Positions 11,683-23,397 are shown, counted from the first letter of the stretch. The stretch is DNA of 64,000 nt from Trichobilharzia regenti (GCA_944472135.2 OX235268.1:9740589-9804588); one strand, 5' to 3'. The notes: generated from the letters alone by a model not told the origin. Made by a program: numbers and translations.

Positions 11683-13650
11683 AAATCTCTGAAGGCGATT
11701 CTCAACGAAACGCGTTCAACGGTTTTAGGAAGAAAGAAGAGACAAGACAAGGAATGGCTCTCAATGGACACTTGGAAATTAATAGAAGAGAGAAGAATGG
11801 TGAAAAAGAAAATAATTCACTGCAAGGATGGACAAGAGCAGGAGACGCTGAGCTCAACTTACACAGCACTGGACAAAGAAGTGAAGAAGAGTGCTAGGAA
11901 GGACAAAAGACGATTTTACGACATCCTGTCCACTGATGCTGAAAATGCAGATAAGACATTATATCAGATTACCAAATCTCTATCCGGGAAGAGATCAACA
12001 CAAGTGAAACCTATAAAAGACAGCCAAGGGAACCCAATTACCAAGGAAGGAAGACAGAATAAACAATGGGCGGATCACTTCAAAGGACTATTGAACCGAC
12101 CACCACCTGCAACCCGTCCGGAAAAACCAACAACAGCACGCACACAACTGCAAGTTGACACCAATCCTCCAATGAAACCTGAAGTCTTGAATACAATCAA
12201 GCTCCTGGAAGCTGGAAAAACAGCTGGACAAGATGGAATATCCCCTGAAACACTGAAAGTGGACCGAGAGACGACAGCAGACATGCTGCCTGCGGTATTC
12301 CGTAAGGTATGGAAGGAGGGAAAGGTGCCTACTGACAGTAGGAAAGGTTACCTCGTGAAATTACCAAAGAAGTGCGACTTAGGTCTCTGCAAGAACTGGC
12401 AAGGAATCATGCTCCTGTTGACACCAAGTAAAATCCTGAGTCGCATCATCCTGGAGAAAATAAAGTACGCACTGGATACAGAACTCCAACCAAAATTAGC
12501 TGGATTCAGAAAAGGCAAATCATGTTCTGACCAAATTGCAACTCTATGCATTATCGTCGAACAAAGCATGGAATGGCAATCAAACCTGTACCTCAACTTT
12601 ATAGACTTTGAGAAGGCCTCCGACAGTGTTGACCATCAGGTAATTTAGAAACTACTCGAGTACTACGGCGTACCATAAATATGTCAGGTGATCTACAACG
12701 GAAAACTCAGCGAGGCGTTTGGAGTAAACACAGGAGTCAGACAAGAGTGCTTATTATCACCAATGATATTCCTAAATGTGGTGAACTGGACTATGTGTAA
12801 GACAGTTAGTAGGAAACGAGAATACAGGGATATTCTGGACGTAGAAAACCTGTATTTCGCGTGTGGATGATGTCACACAAAATCGAAGACTTACAAGCGA
12901 AAATCGACAAACTCTTTGAAGAAGGCGCATAGACGGGACTCCAAGTGAGCATAGACAAGACGGAGGTTAGGAAAATAAGTAACCACCACCACCAGCAACA
13001 ACAGCAGTACCATCCAGCGTCGGTCACCATCAACGGGAGGGATTTGAAAGAGGTTACTTCATTCACTTACTTATCCAGGGAGAATTGTCTCAACGACAGG
13101 CAGTTGGAATGGAAGAGGATGTCAAATCGATAAGCGGAAAGGCGGGAAACCAATCTGGAAATCCTCGTCACTCAGCATCAACCGCAAACTTCAACCGGAT
13201 TTTCAATACAAACGTCGAGTCAGTTCGCCTATACGCATCAGAAACTTTGCGGGTCACAAAGAATATTTCCAACAGCCTGTTGCAGATCTTTATTAACAAC
13301 TATCTTCGCTCTATAATGAAGATCAGATGGCCGGAGAGAATCACCAACAAGAAACTATGGGAACAAACAAAACAAGAACCACTCGCCCAACAAATATGGA
13401 GGAGAGAGTGGAGATGGATCGGATACTCGGTGAGGTGACCGCTGGGTGATATCGCGCGTCAAGCCCTTGAGTGGAATCCGAAAGGGAAGCGGCGAGTGGG
13501 TCGTCGGTGCAAGGGCGACATGGAGGAGATCGTGTAAAGAGGAGTTGAAACAGTATGGAGGTGAACATTAAAGATGTAGACAGAAGCAAGTAGAGACGTG
13601 CAGTTGAAGCCCTATGTTCCAGTAGAAACCTAAGTGAGAAATAAAAAAAT
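11683..13650 (+). pseudogene. RTE-clade retrotransposon, copy A: reverse transcriptase only
   Basis: Frame 11764-12648 encodes the linker and start of the RT: LPKKCDLGLCKNW, AGFRKGKSCSDQIATL and NFIDFEKASDSVDHQ align with the intact frame at 21394-23397. The FDSVD motif reads SDSVD here. A TAG at 12646-12648 ends it, and the catalytic FADD region near 12860 carries a TGTG insertion; both defects are shared with copy B. This copy has further lost about ten bases after FADD. The C-terminal part (12945-13590) survives in pieces, including IKIRWPERI-type sequence. The endonuclease domain and leader are missing through a deletion of about 1.4 kb relative to 55833-57236. The 3' end is near 13650 in 'cagtagaaacctaag'. 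It is dead. Confidence 0.85.
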
Positions 13651-14640
13651 AGAGAGACTACAGAGGTTAAACTCTACCTAAATTTAAATCAGTCATTCAA
13701 CTTATATGTAAATATATCGATATATCTTCAAACATTTTCAAAATATCTAGACATTGGCTGAATTTTAGTTATTACGAAGCTATGAATATGATAACATGAG
13801 AATGTCTCTGGCACACAATCCTGTATAGTGACCAGGTAAAATCACTCGTATAAAACAGAAGAAATTTCTGCATAAAAAATTATATAACTATAGAAAGACG
13901 TCGAAAAGAAATTGATCATCTGAAGTTTACGTAAAAGTGCAATAAAATATGTGTTAGAAGTTCATAAAAGAATTTTTTTTTAAACCATTCTCTGAATGCT
14001 ATAGTTATCGATATTATCATTACCATATTGCTGTTAAAAGAAATTTGAAAACCAACATTGTGATTTCTCAAATAGAAATAGTTACACTTATTAGTACTGT
14101 TGTTGTTAATATTATTATTATTATGATTACCCGTTTGCTTAGTAATCTGATTAATAATTACATCTTGTTTGCTGGTTGTAATCCTCAACAGTTGGTGGAC
14201 TGGTTGATCTACTCAGTCTGCAGTGACGGCATGGTGACAGTGCTAGTGGTCACTGTGAGTAGTGAGATGATGCTGATGACAGCGCAGTGAGGTTCGGTGG
14301 TCTGTATCTTTTCGAGGACATTTGAATTGGGAGATAAAAAGAGCCAACCAGCCAACCAGGCAGCCAGACAGTCAGCCATCAAGCGTGGGTGAGGTTTTCA
14401 TGATAGAATGAAACTATAACACGTAGTTCAGCGAAAGTTGGCTTTTCTTTGAATTCATTTTCTTATCTGTGCAATCTCATGTAAATATTTGTTCTTTTGT
14501 ATGTATATGTACATTTAGTTTGTCAACCATTAATACATTTGGTTTTGGTTATTTCAATTTATTATATGAAGATTGTTAATTGGAGTTACATAATACCAAA
14601 ACGGTCAAGAAAATTGGGGGTTAATGGAATTAGAGTAGTA
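13651..14640. other. AT-rich duplicated DNA, no gene recognised
   Basis: TTA/ATT tracts near 14100-14130 and a short CAGC-rich stretch near 14345-14380. Frames at 13916-14290 are low-complexity Asn/Ile-rich translations of these tracts. Confidence 0.6.
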
Positions 14641-15100
14641 ACAAATGTGATGAGTTTTCACAAAAATTTGTGTTAACGAAGGACAAGATCGCGCAGCTAA
14701 CCACTTCTATGTCCGTTAATCAGTTCACGTGGTGCTTTGGAGCCAGGTATATCGGTCTTTCAATGCCCACGCTGTCCAAGAAGATTCAAGAACATTATCC
14801 AGCATGTTTGCGAAAAGGCAATAGTGGTGCAATAATGAGTGCGATAACTATCTCTCAAAGAGTAATCAGTTTATCTTGCTTACAGACAGAAGGCAACGGA
14901 AATCAACAACTATCATTCGCTTGCCCGCTGTGATATGACAAGTTGAATTTAAGAAGTAATAATAATAACCTCCTAAGATTGACTGAACGTTCTTTGAGTT
15001 TTTGTTAAAATTTGACCATTTCAACTCTGGTGTCTCCTCATTTGCGGATAAATCTTTCGCCTTTTACTAAAGATTTCCGTGGAGAGGCACAATACAATGA
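14641..15100 (+). pseudogene. Penelope-like element fragment, GIY-YIG domain (copy A)
   Basis: Frame 14670-14933 (87 codons) contains WCFGARYIGLSMPTLSKK followed by an EH pair and a KGNSG segment. It aligns with the GIY-YIG-type sequence at 16553-16969 (CSCGARYIGCSMLVLSKR). In Penelope-like elements this nuclease lies C-terminal to the reverse transcriptase. No RT is attached here, so this is an isolated 3' fragment. The duplicate is at 63563-63826. Confidence 0.65.
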
Positions 15101-15147
15101 GTCTTGTCTCATGTTTTTCAGCTCTGTCTTCCGACGGAGTATTTTGT

Positions 15148-15345
15148 GCGTTGGTGGCACAGTGGTTAGGACTCTCGGCGACCATGCAGATGGTCCGGGG
15201 TTCGAGCCCTCACTGACGCACACCTGATATCTATGGTCGGCCTGCAAATTTTAGGCTACCGATATCCACGCTGAAAATTCCATACTTGTACCAAAAATAC
15301 GGTGTGGAATCAAGCTGTAATCGAAAAAACAATTATTTAAATGAG
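15148..15345 (+). repeat. tRNA-derived SINE (older copy)
   Basis: A tRNA-like head with A-box TGGCACAGTGG and B-box GGTTCGAGCCC is followed by the same non-tRNA body as the SINE at 34346-34560. That body runs from 'acctgatatctatggtcggcc' to 'ggtgtggaatcaagctgt' and then an A-rich tail. The acceptor-stem halves (15148-15154 and 15213-15219) no longer pair fully. The copy B equivalent lies beyond the window edge. Confidence 0.8.
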
Positions 15346-15739
15346 TCCCATAGTGATTAAGAAAAAAATTTCAACAAGGTTTTTTAACTTTGCGGTGTGT
15401 AAGCTATAGCTTCTTCATCAGATTTATTCAGATTTTATTAATCACCAAAATATAGGCGTATGTTGAATTCAGTTTATTTGAAGGTCCCTTATCCATCGTC
15501 ATTTGTACCAATAGAAATATGTAGGCATAACATTACCTGATAATTTGTTTACTTATACTGAACTACTTAATTTTATATAAGTAGGTTACCTATGCGGATA
15601 AAGCTTTGGAGTGTGGAAAGATGAGTGATGAGTTCGAATAGCAGTGAGAAAACTGCCATTCACTGCTGGGAGTTTACGCATATTCAGTTGAGGAGTTCAG
15701 AATTGGCTGAGATGCGTGTCTTGCACATTTTCTATCTCT
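15346..15739. other. Unassigned AT-rich DNA
   Basis: No coding frame seen. The stretch near 15370-15425 ('gctatagcttcttcatcag') might be terminal sequence of the adjoining Penelope-like element, but I cannot show it. Confidence 0.4.
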
Positions 15740-16990
15740 TGACACAATAAAAAAGTATAATAGCTTACAGTTGCTCCGAAGAAATTATGGAAAATACCCA
15801 TTGGAACATTAGCGGGAAAAGAATCAGAAGTCCAGCAAGGATGGATGACAAAAACCTGAGTATCAGAATACCACCCTCATATCTGAAAGAGTTGTTATTA
15901 AGGTGCACACTCAATGCACAATTTACATTCAAGGACATCATCTATGGACAGAAAGGCGGGATCGCTATAGGCTCTCCCCTTGGCCCAGTTTTGGCAGACT
16001 GCTACATGCGCAGAGTGGAAAATGGCATCTTAAAATGAACAGTGAACAGATCGCTGCTGTGCAAAGCACACTTCGCTGACAATTTTATAGTTTGTCAAGA
16101 TGACTCCGATTTAAATTCTATCTTACTGAGTTTATTAATAAGGTTCACAATGGAAGTTGAAAATGAATCAAAGATTTCATTCCTGGACGTGGAATCGACA
16201 AGAAGAGATGACGGAACTCTCAAAAGATCTATCCATAGAAAACCAATATTGAATGACTAACTGACAAACATATACAGTTGGATACCTATCAGCCGTAAAA
16301 GAGCTCTCATCATCTCTCTAGCTAACCGTACCAGAATTATTTGTAGCGATGACTGTTTAGAAGAAGAGCTCCTATTTCTCAAAGATATTGTGGTTCAAAA
16401 TGGATACCCACCGCGTTTCGTGGAGAAGAACATGAAACCAAAGCGAAGAAGTGAAGAATACACTCCAGTGCCAAAGAAAACACTGTATTTGAATCTGGAA
16501 TTCAGGTGAGACCTAGCAGCAGATATCCTTAAAAAGAAGAATTTTCAATTCCTTGAAGAAGACTTTTCCTGCAGCAGCTCTAAGAGTGATATTCTCTAGA
16601 CGCCCACTACTCTCAAGCAATGGAAAGCACAGACTGCCGTATATGACCACTTCAATATGTATATGTAAGTTCACCTGCTCTTGCGGAGCTCGGTACATAG
16701 GTTGTTCTATGCTGGTCTTATCAAAACGTGTTAGAGAACGTCATCCATCATGGCTGCTAAGAGAAGGCACTGGTTCAATCGTCAATGCCTGTAACAGCAT
16801 CTCAACTGACTTATCATTCAGAGTGATTTGCAAGGTAAACGTAAATCTACCAAGGGCATTGTGTCTCCGACTGTTTTGTACTGCAGAAGCTCTGGCATTA
16901 TGCATCGAAAAGCCGGAACTCTGTGTTCTAAGGAAACTAGTTCAGCCTTTACAACTATCGTGGACCTAATTCGGTATGTTCACTAATCCT
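15740..16990 (+). pseudogene. Penelope-like retroelement, decayed RT plus GIY-YIG nuclease
   Basis: One frame runs 15787-16509 with in-frame stops at 16036, 16258 and about 16507. It encodes the Penelope-type palm motif GQKGGIAIGSPLGPVLADCYM, split here as residues 55-64 and 65-74 of the first piece. The catalytic box that should read like YVDD appears as FADN, with the second Asp replaced. Later sequence includes SFLDVESTRRDDGTL. After a frame change the GIY-YIG domain follows at 16553-16969: CKFTCSCGARYIGCS, then RVRERH. RT-then-GIY-YIG is the diagnostic order for Penelope-like elements. The N-terminal half of the RT is absent. It is dead. Confidence 0.8.
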
Positions 16991-18529
16991 CCAGTTTTTT
17001 GATTTGTTTTTTCTCTCTGTGTGTAATTTTCTCTCCTTGTCTTAATTTAGTTCCTCCCATTTTTCAGTTATTAAATATCTGGACCCTAATTTCTTTGGTT
17101 TCAGTTAGCTGAAAAAACAGGAGGATCAACTATTTCTATTTCGGCTGCATCAGTAAGACGTACCTAGACCCAAATAAGTGGTGGGGCCCAAAATTGAACA
17201 AGAACCGAGCAATGTTACATCGTTCACAGGCTATTGTAGTAATAAAAACCAAAGCATCACCGAGGTTCAAGTAATTGAAATCCATTTATTTAAGTACGAC
17301 GAAATGTGCTACTAGGAATAATTTATAAGTGCAAAATATCAGGTCGGTTACTAATTGCAAGCTAATGAAAGATAAAAAAATGAGGAATAAATGTGGAAAA
17401 TTAATGACAGCTACCGTTATTGTTCTGCATTCACTGTCAGTTGGCTAAATGAGTTTTAAATTCTCGTTGTCTACACTGATAATGTTAACTTTGTTATCTT
17501 TCTGATTTCCATTTTCACATGATTTTGTTCTCTGGTTCTTTTGGCTTCCTTCCGAGGTTTCTGTATTTTTTCACAAGGAACTCTCAGCTTTCCTTTTTGC
17601 AACTTAATCCATTGCTGAGCTATTGAATTTTGTGATTCACAACTGGCTGATAACTTGAAAGATTCCAGTTAGAGTCAAGCCAATGAATAAAATTTAAATA
17701 TCATTAACTCCTCCTGATATTGTAGTGAGTGCCTACAGGGTGTTTACACCCTCTCAGTCTTTGCCAGTAGGTCTTCAGATACTCACGTGAATATTTAGTA
17801 TATATATAATAACGCATGATTTGCACCACTGCTTACAGGTTTTTATTAGCTTTTTAAGACGTTTTAGAATGCAAGTTGCCTTACTTTTATTCTTTACAAT
17901 TTTGAACGTATCATACACATTAGGTATATTACTAAGCGCTTTCATCATTGATGAACCATCACGTCTACCACGAATTCATTGCGTAATTTGAGTCAGCTGA
18001 TTCCACTTTGTTGTTTTTCACTGTCCCTCAAGGTATTTCGATGCAACGGAGGCATTTCTCATTCATCAGAAATACTGATAACTGTATGTAAAGAAAACGA
18101 TAAACTGGTTAGCTAACAAACAGTGGGTACATAAAATCAATGAATAGATTCATCCTGATCTCAGTAAGTTTGAAGCTTTATGTAACATTCTATCAGCACA
18201 TAGCAATTCCTCTAGGGTTACAGATACACCTCACTAAAGTGTTTCAACAAGCACGAGACCTGAATTCATGACTTCGTGTTAATCACTTTCAACTATCTAC
18301 CAGAAACTGATATTATCTTAGGCTTATCGCCATATTAATTCGGTTGAATTGATTAACAAAATCATTTACTTACACGTTGAATAATTATATAATTTGTAAT
18401 TATTTACATTTTGAGGGCTTCTCAATTTTAATCCCCTCGATTCTGTATTAGTCAGCTATTAAAGTTTGCTTTTCTTCTATTTGGTCTAGTAAACTTTGTC
18501 GCTTAGAATACTGAATAGAAGTGAGCAGT
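16991..18529. other. Unassigned AT-rich DNA
   Basis: No gene or element recognised. A short GC-richer stretch 'aagtggtggggcccaaaattg' near 17177 vaguely recalls sequence next to a retroelement primer site, but nothing around it supports that. Confidence 0.5.
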
Positions 18530-18730
18530 CTCTTTTGCAGTGGGAAAGATGAGGTGTGAGTAGGTTCAAAAGTGGCATGGAAGAGATCGTGTGAGCAGGA
18601 GATGACAGTTCATAGGGGTTCGTGTGCTCAGTCTAAATTAACTACGGACAGCAGGATGAAGTGAAGACGCACTGCTGAAGCCGCGTGTTCCACTTGGAAC
18701 AAAATGAATTGATATTATTAATAATAATTA
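18530..18730 (+). mobile_element. RTE-clade relic, extreme 3' end
   Basis: The pieces 'gtggcatggaagagatcgtgtgagcaggag', 'gctgaagccgcgtgttccacttggaac' and a TATTATTAATAATAAT tail match the last 200 bases and 3' tail of the other RTE copies. It is a 5'-truncated insertion. Confidence 0.65.
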
Positions 18731-19604
18731 CAGTCTATAATGTGCGTTTCTCGCTCTCTCCGCCTTTCTGTTTCCAACTAGTCAGTTAAATGTCCCAGCG
18801 TCTGAGATTCTGCGAATCAAAGTCATTTTACTGTCTTTAATTTAGCCGTAACCACCATTCGCCGTGAAATGAAGATCACATTGCCTTTCTTGAAAGTGAA
18901 TTCGACTTAATGGAAGTGAATGTCGAATCTCAACTGGATTGAATGTGATCGATTCCATTAGTTAACAGAATACCTTAGAACCCCTAGCATACCAGACAGC
19001 TGTTTAGATATCCGATGAAGTATGTGTATAAAACGATAAGGTAATGAAACAGAGCGAGTTTTTCACTATTCAGTGAATTCAATAGAATACTTCACAAAGT
19101 CTAACTTCATTTACCTGATGATAATACTTAGAATAAGCCGTTTGTGTTTATTTTCTACTTGATGATCGAAAATGTCTGAAAAACCAAAGTACTTTATTTA
19201 AAACTATGAAGTTCAAAGTTTCTTATCATTGTTCTTTAGAGTGAATAAATCTGATGAGCAAAATATTTTAAAAAAATACGAATTATTCCTGATTAATACT
19301 GACTATTTTAATGAATTTCTATTTATTTCGTCAACACACAAAAGTGAAAAAAATCACGTTAATATTTTTCCCTGAAACTTTATTCTTTTATCATATTAAC
19401 ATCACTCGAATATTCGTGTAGAATAATTAGTACAATTTAAATGACTTTACGTAAGCCATCTAAGGTCTAGTGTTAACTGAAATGGTTCGTAGAAATGCTT
19501 AACTAGATATTCTTTGTGGAGAAAAACACTATGACTAACTTATGTGTATATAAGCGAATTCATTTTATTACAACAGTGATTAGGCAACATTTTTTATTAC
19601 CATT

Positions 19605-19690
19605 TTTCCATAAGTTCCTCGGGGAACATGAGGCTTCAGTAGCATGTCACTATTTCAGTCCATTCACTAAAGTCCTCCTGAGCTGACCTC
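19605..19690 (-). mobile_element. RTE-clade relic, extreme 3' end
   Basis: 'aagttcctcggggaacatgaggcttcagtagcatg' aligns with the minus-strand 3' end of the element at 21376-24888. Only about 85 bases are recognisable. Confidence 0.5.
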
Positions 19691-19910
19691 CCGAATGAAG
19701 TTCAATCCTTTTTCAAGTGATTTTGTTTCATCAGAACTCAGCGCTCGTGTTGATAGGCTAATCACTCACTTTGTTTTATCGATGTCTGATGGCGTTTCTT
19801 TCTGTGAAATCTCTCTCTTTAACAGGATATTTTTCTTCCATTATTTTTGTAAAACTTTCGAATTTGAGTATTCCTGGATTTACTGAATGATATTTTGGTT
19901 TGATTTTTGA

Positions 19911-20138
19911 TTACAGCTTGAATGCAGCCGATCTTGACTTTTTAGCTGTCTCGTGTAACTTCTCACAATGCCTGTAATTCACACTACTTTCCAGTTTGGA
20001 TTTCAGTTGTTCAATCTCACGTCTGATAGCGATTAGTTCGGTGATAACTCTGTGGCTCACTTCATTTCTCTCGGGATATCTGCTGGGTCGTAGTTTCTTC
20101 GTTGGCTTGTCACACTGCCAGAGTTCCTTGTTACTCAT
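19911..20138 (-). CDS. Uncharacterised 75-codon frame with coiled-coil-like segment
   Basis: An ATG-started minus-strand frame of unknown function. The product is basic at the N-terminus (KPTKKLRPSRYPER) and then has a heptad-like stretch, ITELIAIRREIEQLKSKLES (about residues 33-52), suggesting a short coiled coil. It has no signal peptide or membrane segment. Base composition is less AT-rich than the flanks. Just upstream on the same strand, a different frame reads SFATAYGDNHQEMTTRIIED, which also looks protein-like. The pair may therefore be pieces of one broken gag-like or ORF1-like protein joined by a frameshift. It lies beside an RTE 3' relic, which argues for mobile-element origin. A genuine small gene is possible but unsupported. 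Confidence 0.3.
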   Translation of the reverse strand: MSNKELWQCDKPTKKLRPSRYPERNEVSHRVITELIAIRREIEQLKSKLESSVNYRHCEKLHETAKKSRSAAFKL

Positions 20139-20419
20139 GATTTATGCCTGGTCATCTGGTCCTCAATAATACGTGTAGTCATCTCCTGATGATTGTCCCC
20201 ATAAGCTGTTGCAAATGACTCTTTTGACTCTCATGTAAAAGCACTGGTTGACTTGACATTGGTGTAGACGTTCCGAGTCAACTTTCTTATGCTGAGTGCA
20301 GTCTATTTCCTTAGTGATTTCAGATTATTGAGTGTCTAAGGCACTTATGTATAATCAGACACATGCAGATACATATACATATATATCTACATTTATCATA
20401 TATATGCACATGAAAAAAT

Positions 20420-20434
20420 ATTTTACGCCTCCTT

Positions 20435-20466
<32 letters not shown>
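20420..20466. repeat. TA dinucleotide tract
   Basis: A pure TA tract just upstream of the 5' end of the CR1-like relic. Confidence 0.9.
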
Positions 20467-20468
<2 letters not shown>

Positions 20469-21365
20469 ATATGCATGAACAGTATATTGATATACATCCT
20501 AAATGCTTCTTTCTCCAAAAACGTTGTACCACTTCCATGGAAAGACATTAAAGTAGTCCCTGTCCCTAAAAGCTGGCAATAGCACGAACGTAAAGTTCAG
20601 ACCCATTGCTATCACTTCCCCGTTTCTAAAGCTTATGGAAAAAACTAGTACTTCTTAAACTCAAACCCAAACAATTTGCCTATAGACAAGGTAGGTGCAC
20701 TCTAGACGCTGCAGCCGTCTTACACAACAGTATCGTCTCATCATTAGATCAAGGTGCCAAATACGTCCGCTGCACGTTTATCGAATTCACTTCTGATTTC
20801 GATTCTGTACCTAGATGTCTCTTGCCAATGATCCAAGAAAAACGGTCTAACTTTAAATCCCTCCAAATGCCAATCAGTAAATTTCACATTAAGGCACAAA
20901 TCCGACCTAAAAAAACTGGTTAGCACTCACGAGGTGTGCAACATAGATGGCACTGAAATAGAAACCAAGTCTGAAATTAAGTAATTATGCGTCATTCTAT
21001 TTGCTTATCTCTCCTGGTCGTCTCATATCTTGAGGATTTCTAAGATAATATTCCGTCTTACGTTGCACACCAAGAAGTTGAGACATTCTGGTATAACCCA
21101 ACCCAACCCTTACTCCTACAATTCGTTAACTCTCTCATTCCGCCTATTATTCTTTATTGTTTCCCCTTAGTTTTTCCTGGGCTACTGAAGAAAGACTATA
21201 CCTTATTACGCAGGATGTTAAAGGCTATCAGCATGGTATGCAACGTGCCACTTAACCAGCTTGTTAATATTCTGGTTGACAGGCACACGGACTCATGTGA
21301 AAAATGGGCTAAATCTACCCTCTTCACTCACAATTCTCCCCTTGAATCTCATCAGGCAGAACCAG

Positions 21366-21375
21366 AAGCCTATAT
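21366..21375. repeat. Target-site duplication, left copy
   Basis: AAGCCTATAT immediately flanks the RTE 3' end and is repeated at 24889-24898. The undisturbed CR1-like element (60888-60897) has this site once. Confidence 0.9.
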
Positions 21376-21393
21376 TATTTATTATTGTATCCT

Positions 21394-23397
21394 TTAGTTC
21401 CTAGAGGAACATAGGGCTTCAGCTGCGCACCTCCATTGACTTCGGTTTTCTGACAACTTTTTCACCCTGCTCCAGGTCTGCCCACATGCTTTCATCTCCT
21501 CTTCACATGACCTCCTCCAAGTCACCCTTGGACGACCAACTCGCCGCCTCCCTTTCGGGTTCCACTCGAGGGCTTGTCTAGTGATGTCACTTGATGGTTT
21601 CCTCAGCGTATGGCCAATCCATCTCCATTTCTTTCTGCCTATTTGTTTCACAATCGGTTCCTGATTGGTTCGCTCCCAGAGATCCCTGTTGCTGATCTTT
21701 TCTGGCCATCTGATCTTGAGTATTGAGCGGAGACAGTTGTTAATGAAGGTTTGAAGTTTGTTTGAGATGCTCTTTATGACTCGCCAAGTCTCTGATCCGT
21801 ATAGTAGCACTGACTTCACATTGGAGTTGAAAATCCGGATCTTATTTTTGATGCTGATTGCTGTTGACCTCCACACAGATTTGAGAGTAATGAAAGCTTG
21901 TCTTGCTTTTCCGATTCTGGCTTTGATGTCCTCGTCAGTTCCGCCTGTAGTTGAGACGATGCTTCCCAGGTAGGTGAAGGAGGTTGTTTCTTTCAGGTTC
22001 TTCCCATTTATGCTTATTGTGGTCTGTTGTTGCTGTTGATGTTGGCAAGGAATCTTCATCATCTCTGTTTTATCTATGTTCACGTGAAGTCCTATCTTTG
22101 ATGCTTCTTCTGCCAACTTGTTACTTTTCATTTGCATATCTTCCAGTTTATGGGAAATCAGACATATATCATCGGCGAAATCCAGATCCTCCAAGTCTTT
22201 TGTGTCAGTCCATTTTATGCCTGTTCCCTCGTTGGTTGCCGTTGTCTGTCGCATTATCCAATCAATTGCAATCAGGAAGATCATTGGTGATAGTAGACAG
22301 CCTTGCCTCACTCCCGTCCTCACTTCGAAGGCTTCCGTAAGTTTCCCGTTGTGGATTACTTGGCATGCAGCATTGTCGTATAACTGTTGGATGAGGTGTA
22401 TAATTGTCGATGGGACCCCGTAGTAGCGAAGTAGTTTCCAAATGACCTCTCGATCGACGCTGTCGAAGGCCTTTTCAAAGTCGATGAAGTTGAGATAGAG
22501 AGGTGACTGCCATTCCAAGCTTTGTTCAATGATGATCCGTAGAGTGGCGATTTGATCAATACATGATTTGTTTCTCCTGAATCCAGCCTGTTCCGGACGA
22601 AGTTTTTCATCTAGGGCTTGTTTGATTCTCTCCAGGATGATGCGACTTAGTATCTTGCTTGGAATGGACAGAAGCATAATTCCACGCCAGTTTTTACATT
22701 GACTTAAGTCTCCTTTCTTTGGAAGTTTGAATAAGTAACTGTTCTTCCAATCCTCGGGTACTTTGCCCTCTTTCCACACCTTCTCCAGTAGTGGTGTCAT
22801 CAAGTCCGCTGTTGTCTCTGGGTCTATTTTCAAAGCCTCTGCTGGGATTCCATCTGGTCCCGGTGTTTTCCCAGTTTTAAGCATCTTGATTGCATTCAGG
22901 ACTTCTGATTTCGTCGGGGGGTCAGTGTTCACTGGTAGTTCTGCTTCCGTTGTTGGTATTGCTGGACGTGTTGTAGGTGGCGGACGATTTAGAAGTCTTT
23001 TGAAGTGTTCAACCCAGTGCTTTCTCTGTTCCACCTCTTTGGTGATTGACTTTCCATTGTCGTCCTTTATTGGCTTAATCTGTGTCGAACGTTTGCCCGA
23101 AAGGTTCCTAGTTGTTTGGTAGAGTGTGGCGAGGTCTCCTTTGCCTGCAGCTTGTTCTGCTTCGTTTGCCATGGTTTCATAATATTTTCTTTTGTCTTCC
23201 CTGGCACTTTTCTTCACTCTTTTGTTCAGTGTATTGTAGCTTGCATTCAGCTCCTGTTTTTGTTGCTCGTCGTGCACTGGATAATCTTTTGCTTCACTGT
23301 CCTTCTCTCTTCTATTAGTTTCCAAGTGTCCGTAGTGAGCCACTGTTTGTCCTGTCTCTTTTTTCTGCCTAGAATTTCTATGCAGGTTTGGCTCCAC
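21394..23397 (-). CDS. RTE reverse transcriptase and C-terminal domain (frame 2)
   Basis: This 667-codon frame holds the reverse transcriptase of the element. The domain order includes LPKKGDLSQCKNWRG (about 225-239), AGFRRNKSCIDQIATL (271-286), NFIDFEKAFDSVD (303-315), TGVRQGCLLSP (361-371) and the catalytic FADD (407-410). Then come VNIDKTEM, the SFTYLGS motif and a C-terminal tail with KIRWPEKISNRDLW and RKKWRWIGH. All RT catalytic residues are present. It copies the element RNA at a nicked target, using the endonuclease encoded upstream. The true protein begins upstream in another frame. The ATG at 23397 is not the natural start, because residues 1 to about 42 are an out-of-frame reading of the linker, caused by the one-base loss near 23272. 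Confidence 0.9.
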   Translation of the reverse strand: MEPNLHRNSRQKKETGQTVAHYGHLETNRREKDSEAKDYPVHDEQQKQELNASYNTLNKRVKKSAREDKRKYYETMANEAEQAAGKGDLATLYQTTRNLSGKRSTQIKPIKDDNGKSITKEVEQRKHWVEHFKRLLNRPPPTTRPAIPTTEAELPVNTDPPTKSEVLNAIKMLKTGKTPGPDGIPAEALKIDPETTADLMTPLLEKVWKEGKVPEDWKNSYLFKLPKKGDLSQCKNWRGIMLLSIPSKILSRIILERIKQALDEKLRPEQAGFRRNKSCIDQIATLRIIIEQSLEWQSPLYLNFIDFEKAFDSVDREVIWKLLRYYGVPSTIIHLIQQLYDNAACQVIHNGKLTEAFEVRTGVRQGCLLSPMIFLIAIDWIMRQTTATNEGTGIKWTDTKDLEDLDFADDICLISHKLEDMQMKSNKLAEEASKIGLHVNIDKTEMMKIPCQHQQQQQTTISINGKNLKETTSFTYLGSIVSTTGGTDEDIKARIGKARQAFITLKSVWRSTAISIKNKIRIFNSNVKSVLLYGSETWRVIKSISNKLQTFINNCLRSILKIRWPEKISNRDLWERTNQEPIVKQIGRKKWRWIGHTLRKPSSDITRQALEWNPKGRRRVGRPRVTWRRSCEEEMKACGQTWSRVKKLSENRSQWRCAAEALCSSRN

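Larger units (their letters stand above)
1323..15108. repeat. Segmental duplication, copy A (about 13.8 kb)
   Basis: The segment aligns colinearly and at high identity with 34876-38118 and then 48428-64000, in the same orientation. The match starts within an RTE relic (1323 with 34876) and is still running when the window ends (15108 with 64000). Position 4600 corresponds to 38118 and 4601 to about 48429, so a 10.3-kb block present in copy B is absent here. Copy A also lacks a CR1-like insertion, about 1.4 kb of an RTE element and a 354-bp stretch found in copy B. The length arithmetic agrees: the copy B right arm is about 5.1 kb longer, which these three differences account for. Confidence 0.95.

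Noticed and set aside
17160..17200. Primer-binding site of an LTR element ('tggtggggcccaa')
   Set aside because: There is no LTR upstream and no gag downstream; a chance match.
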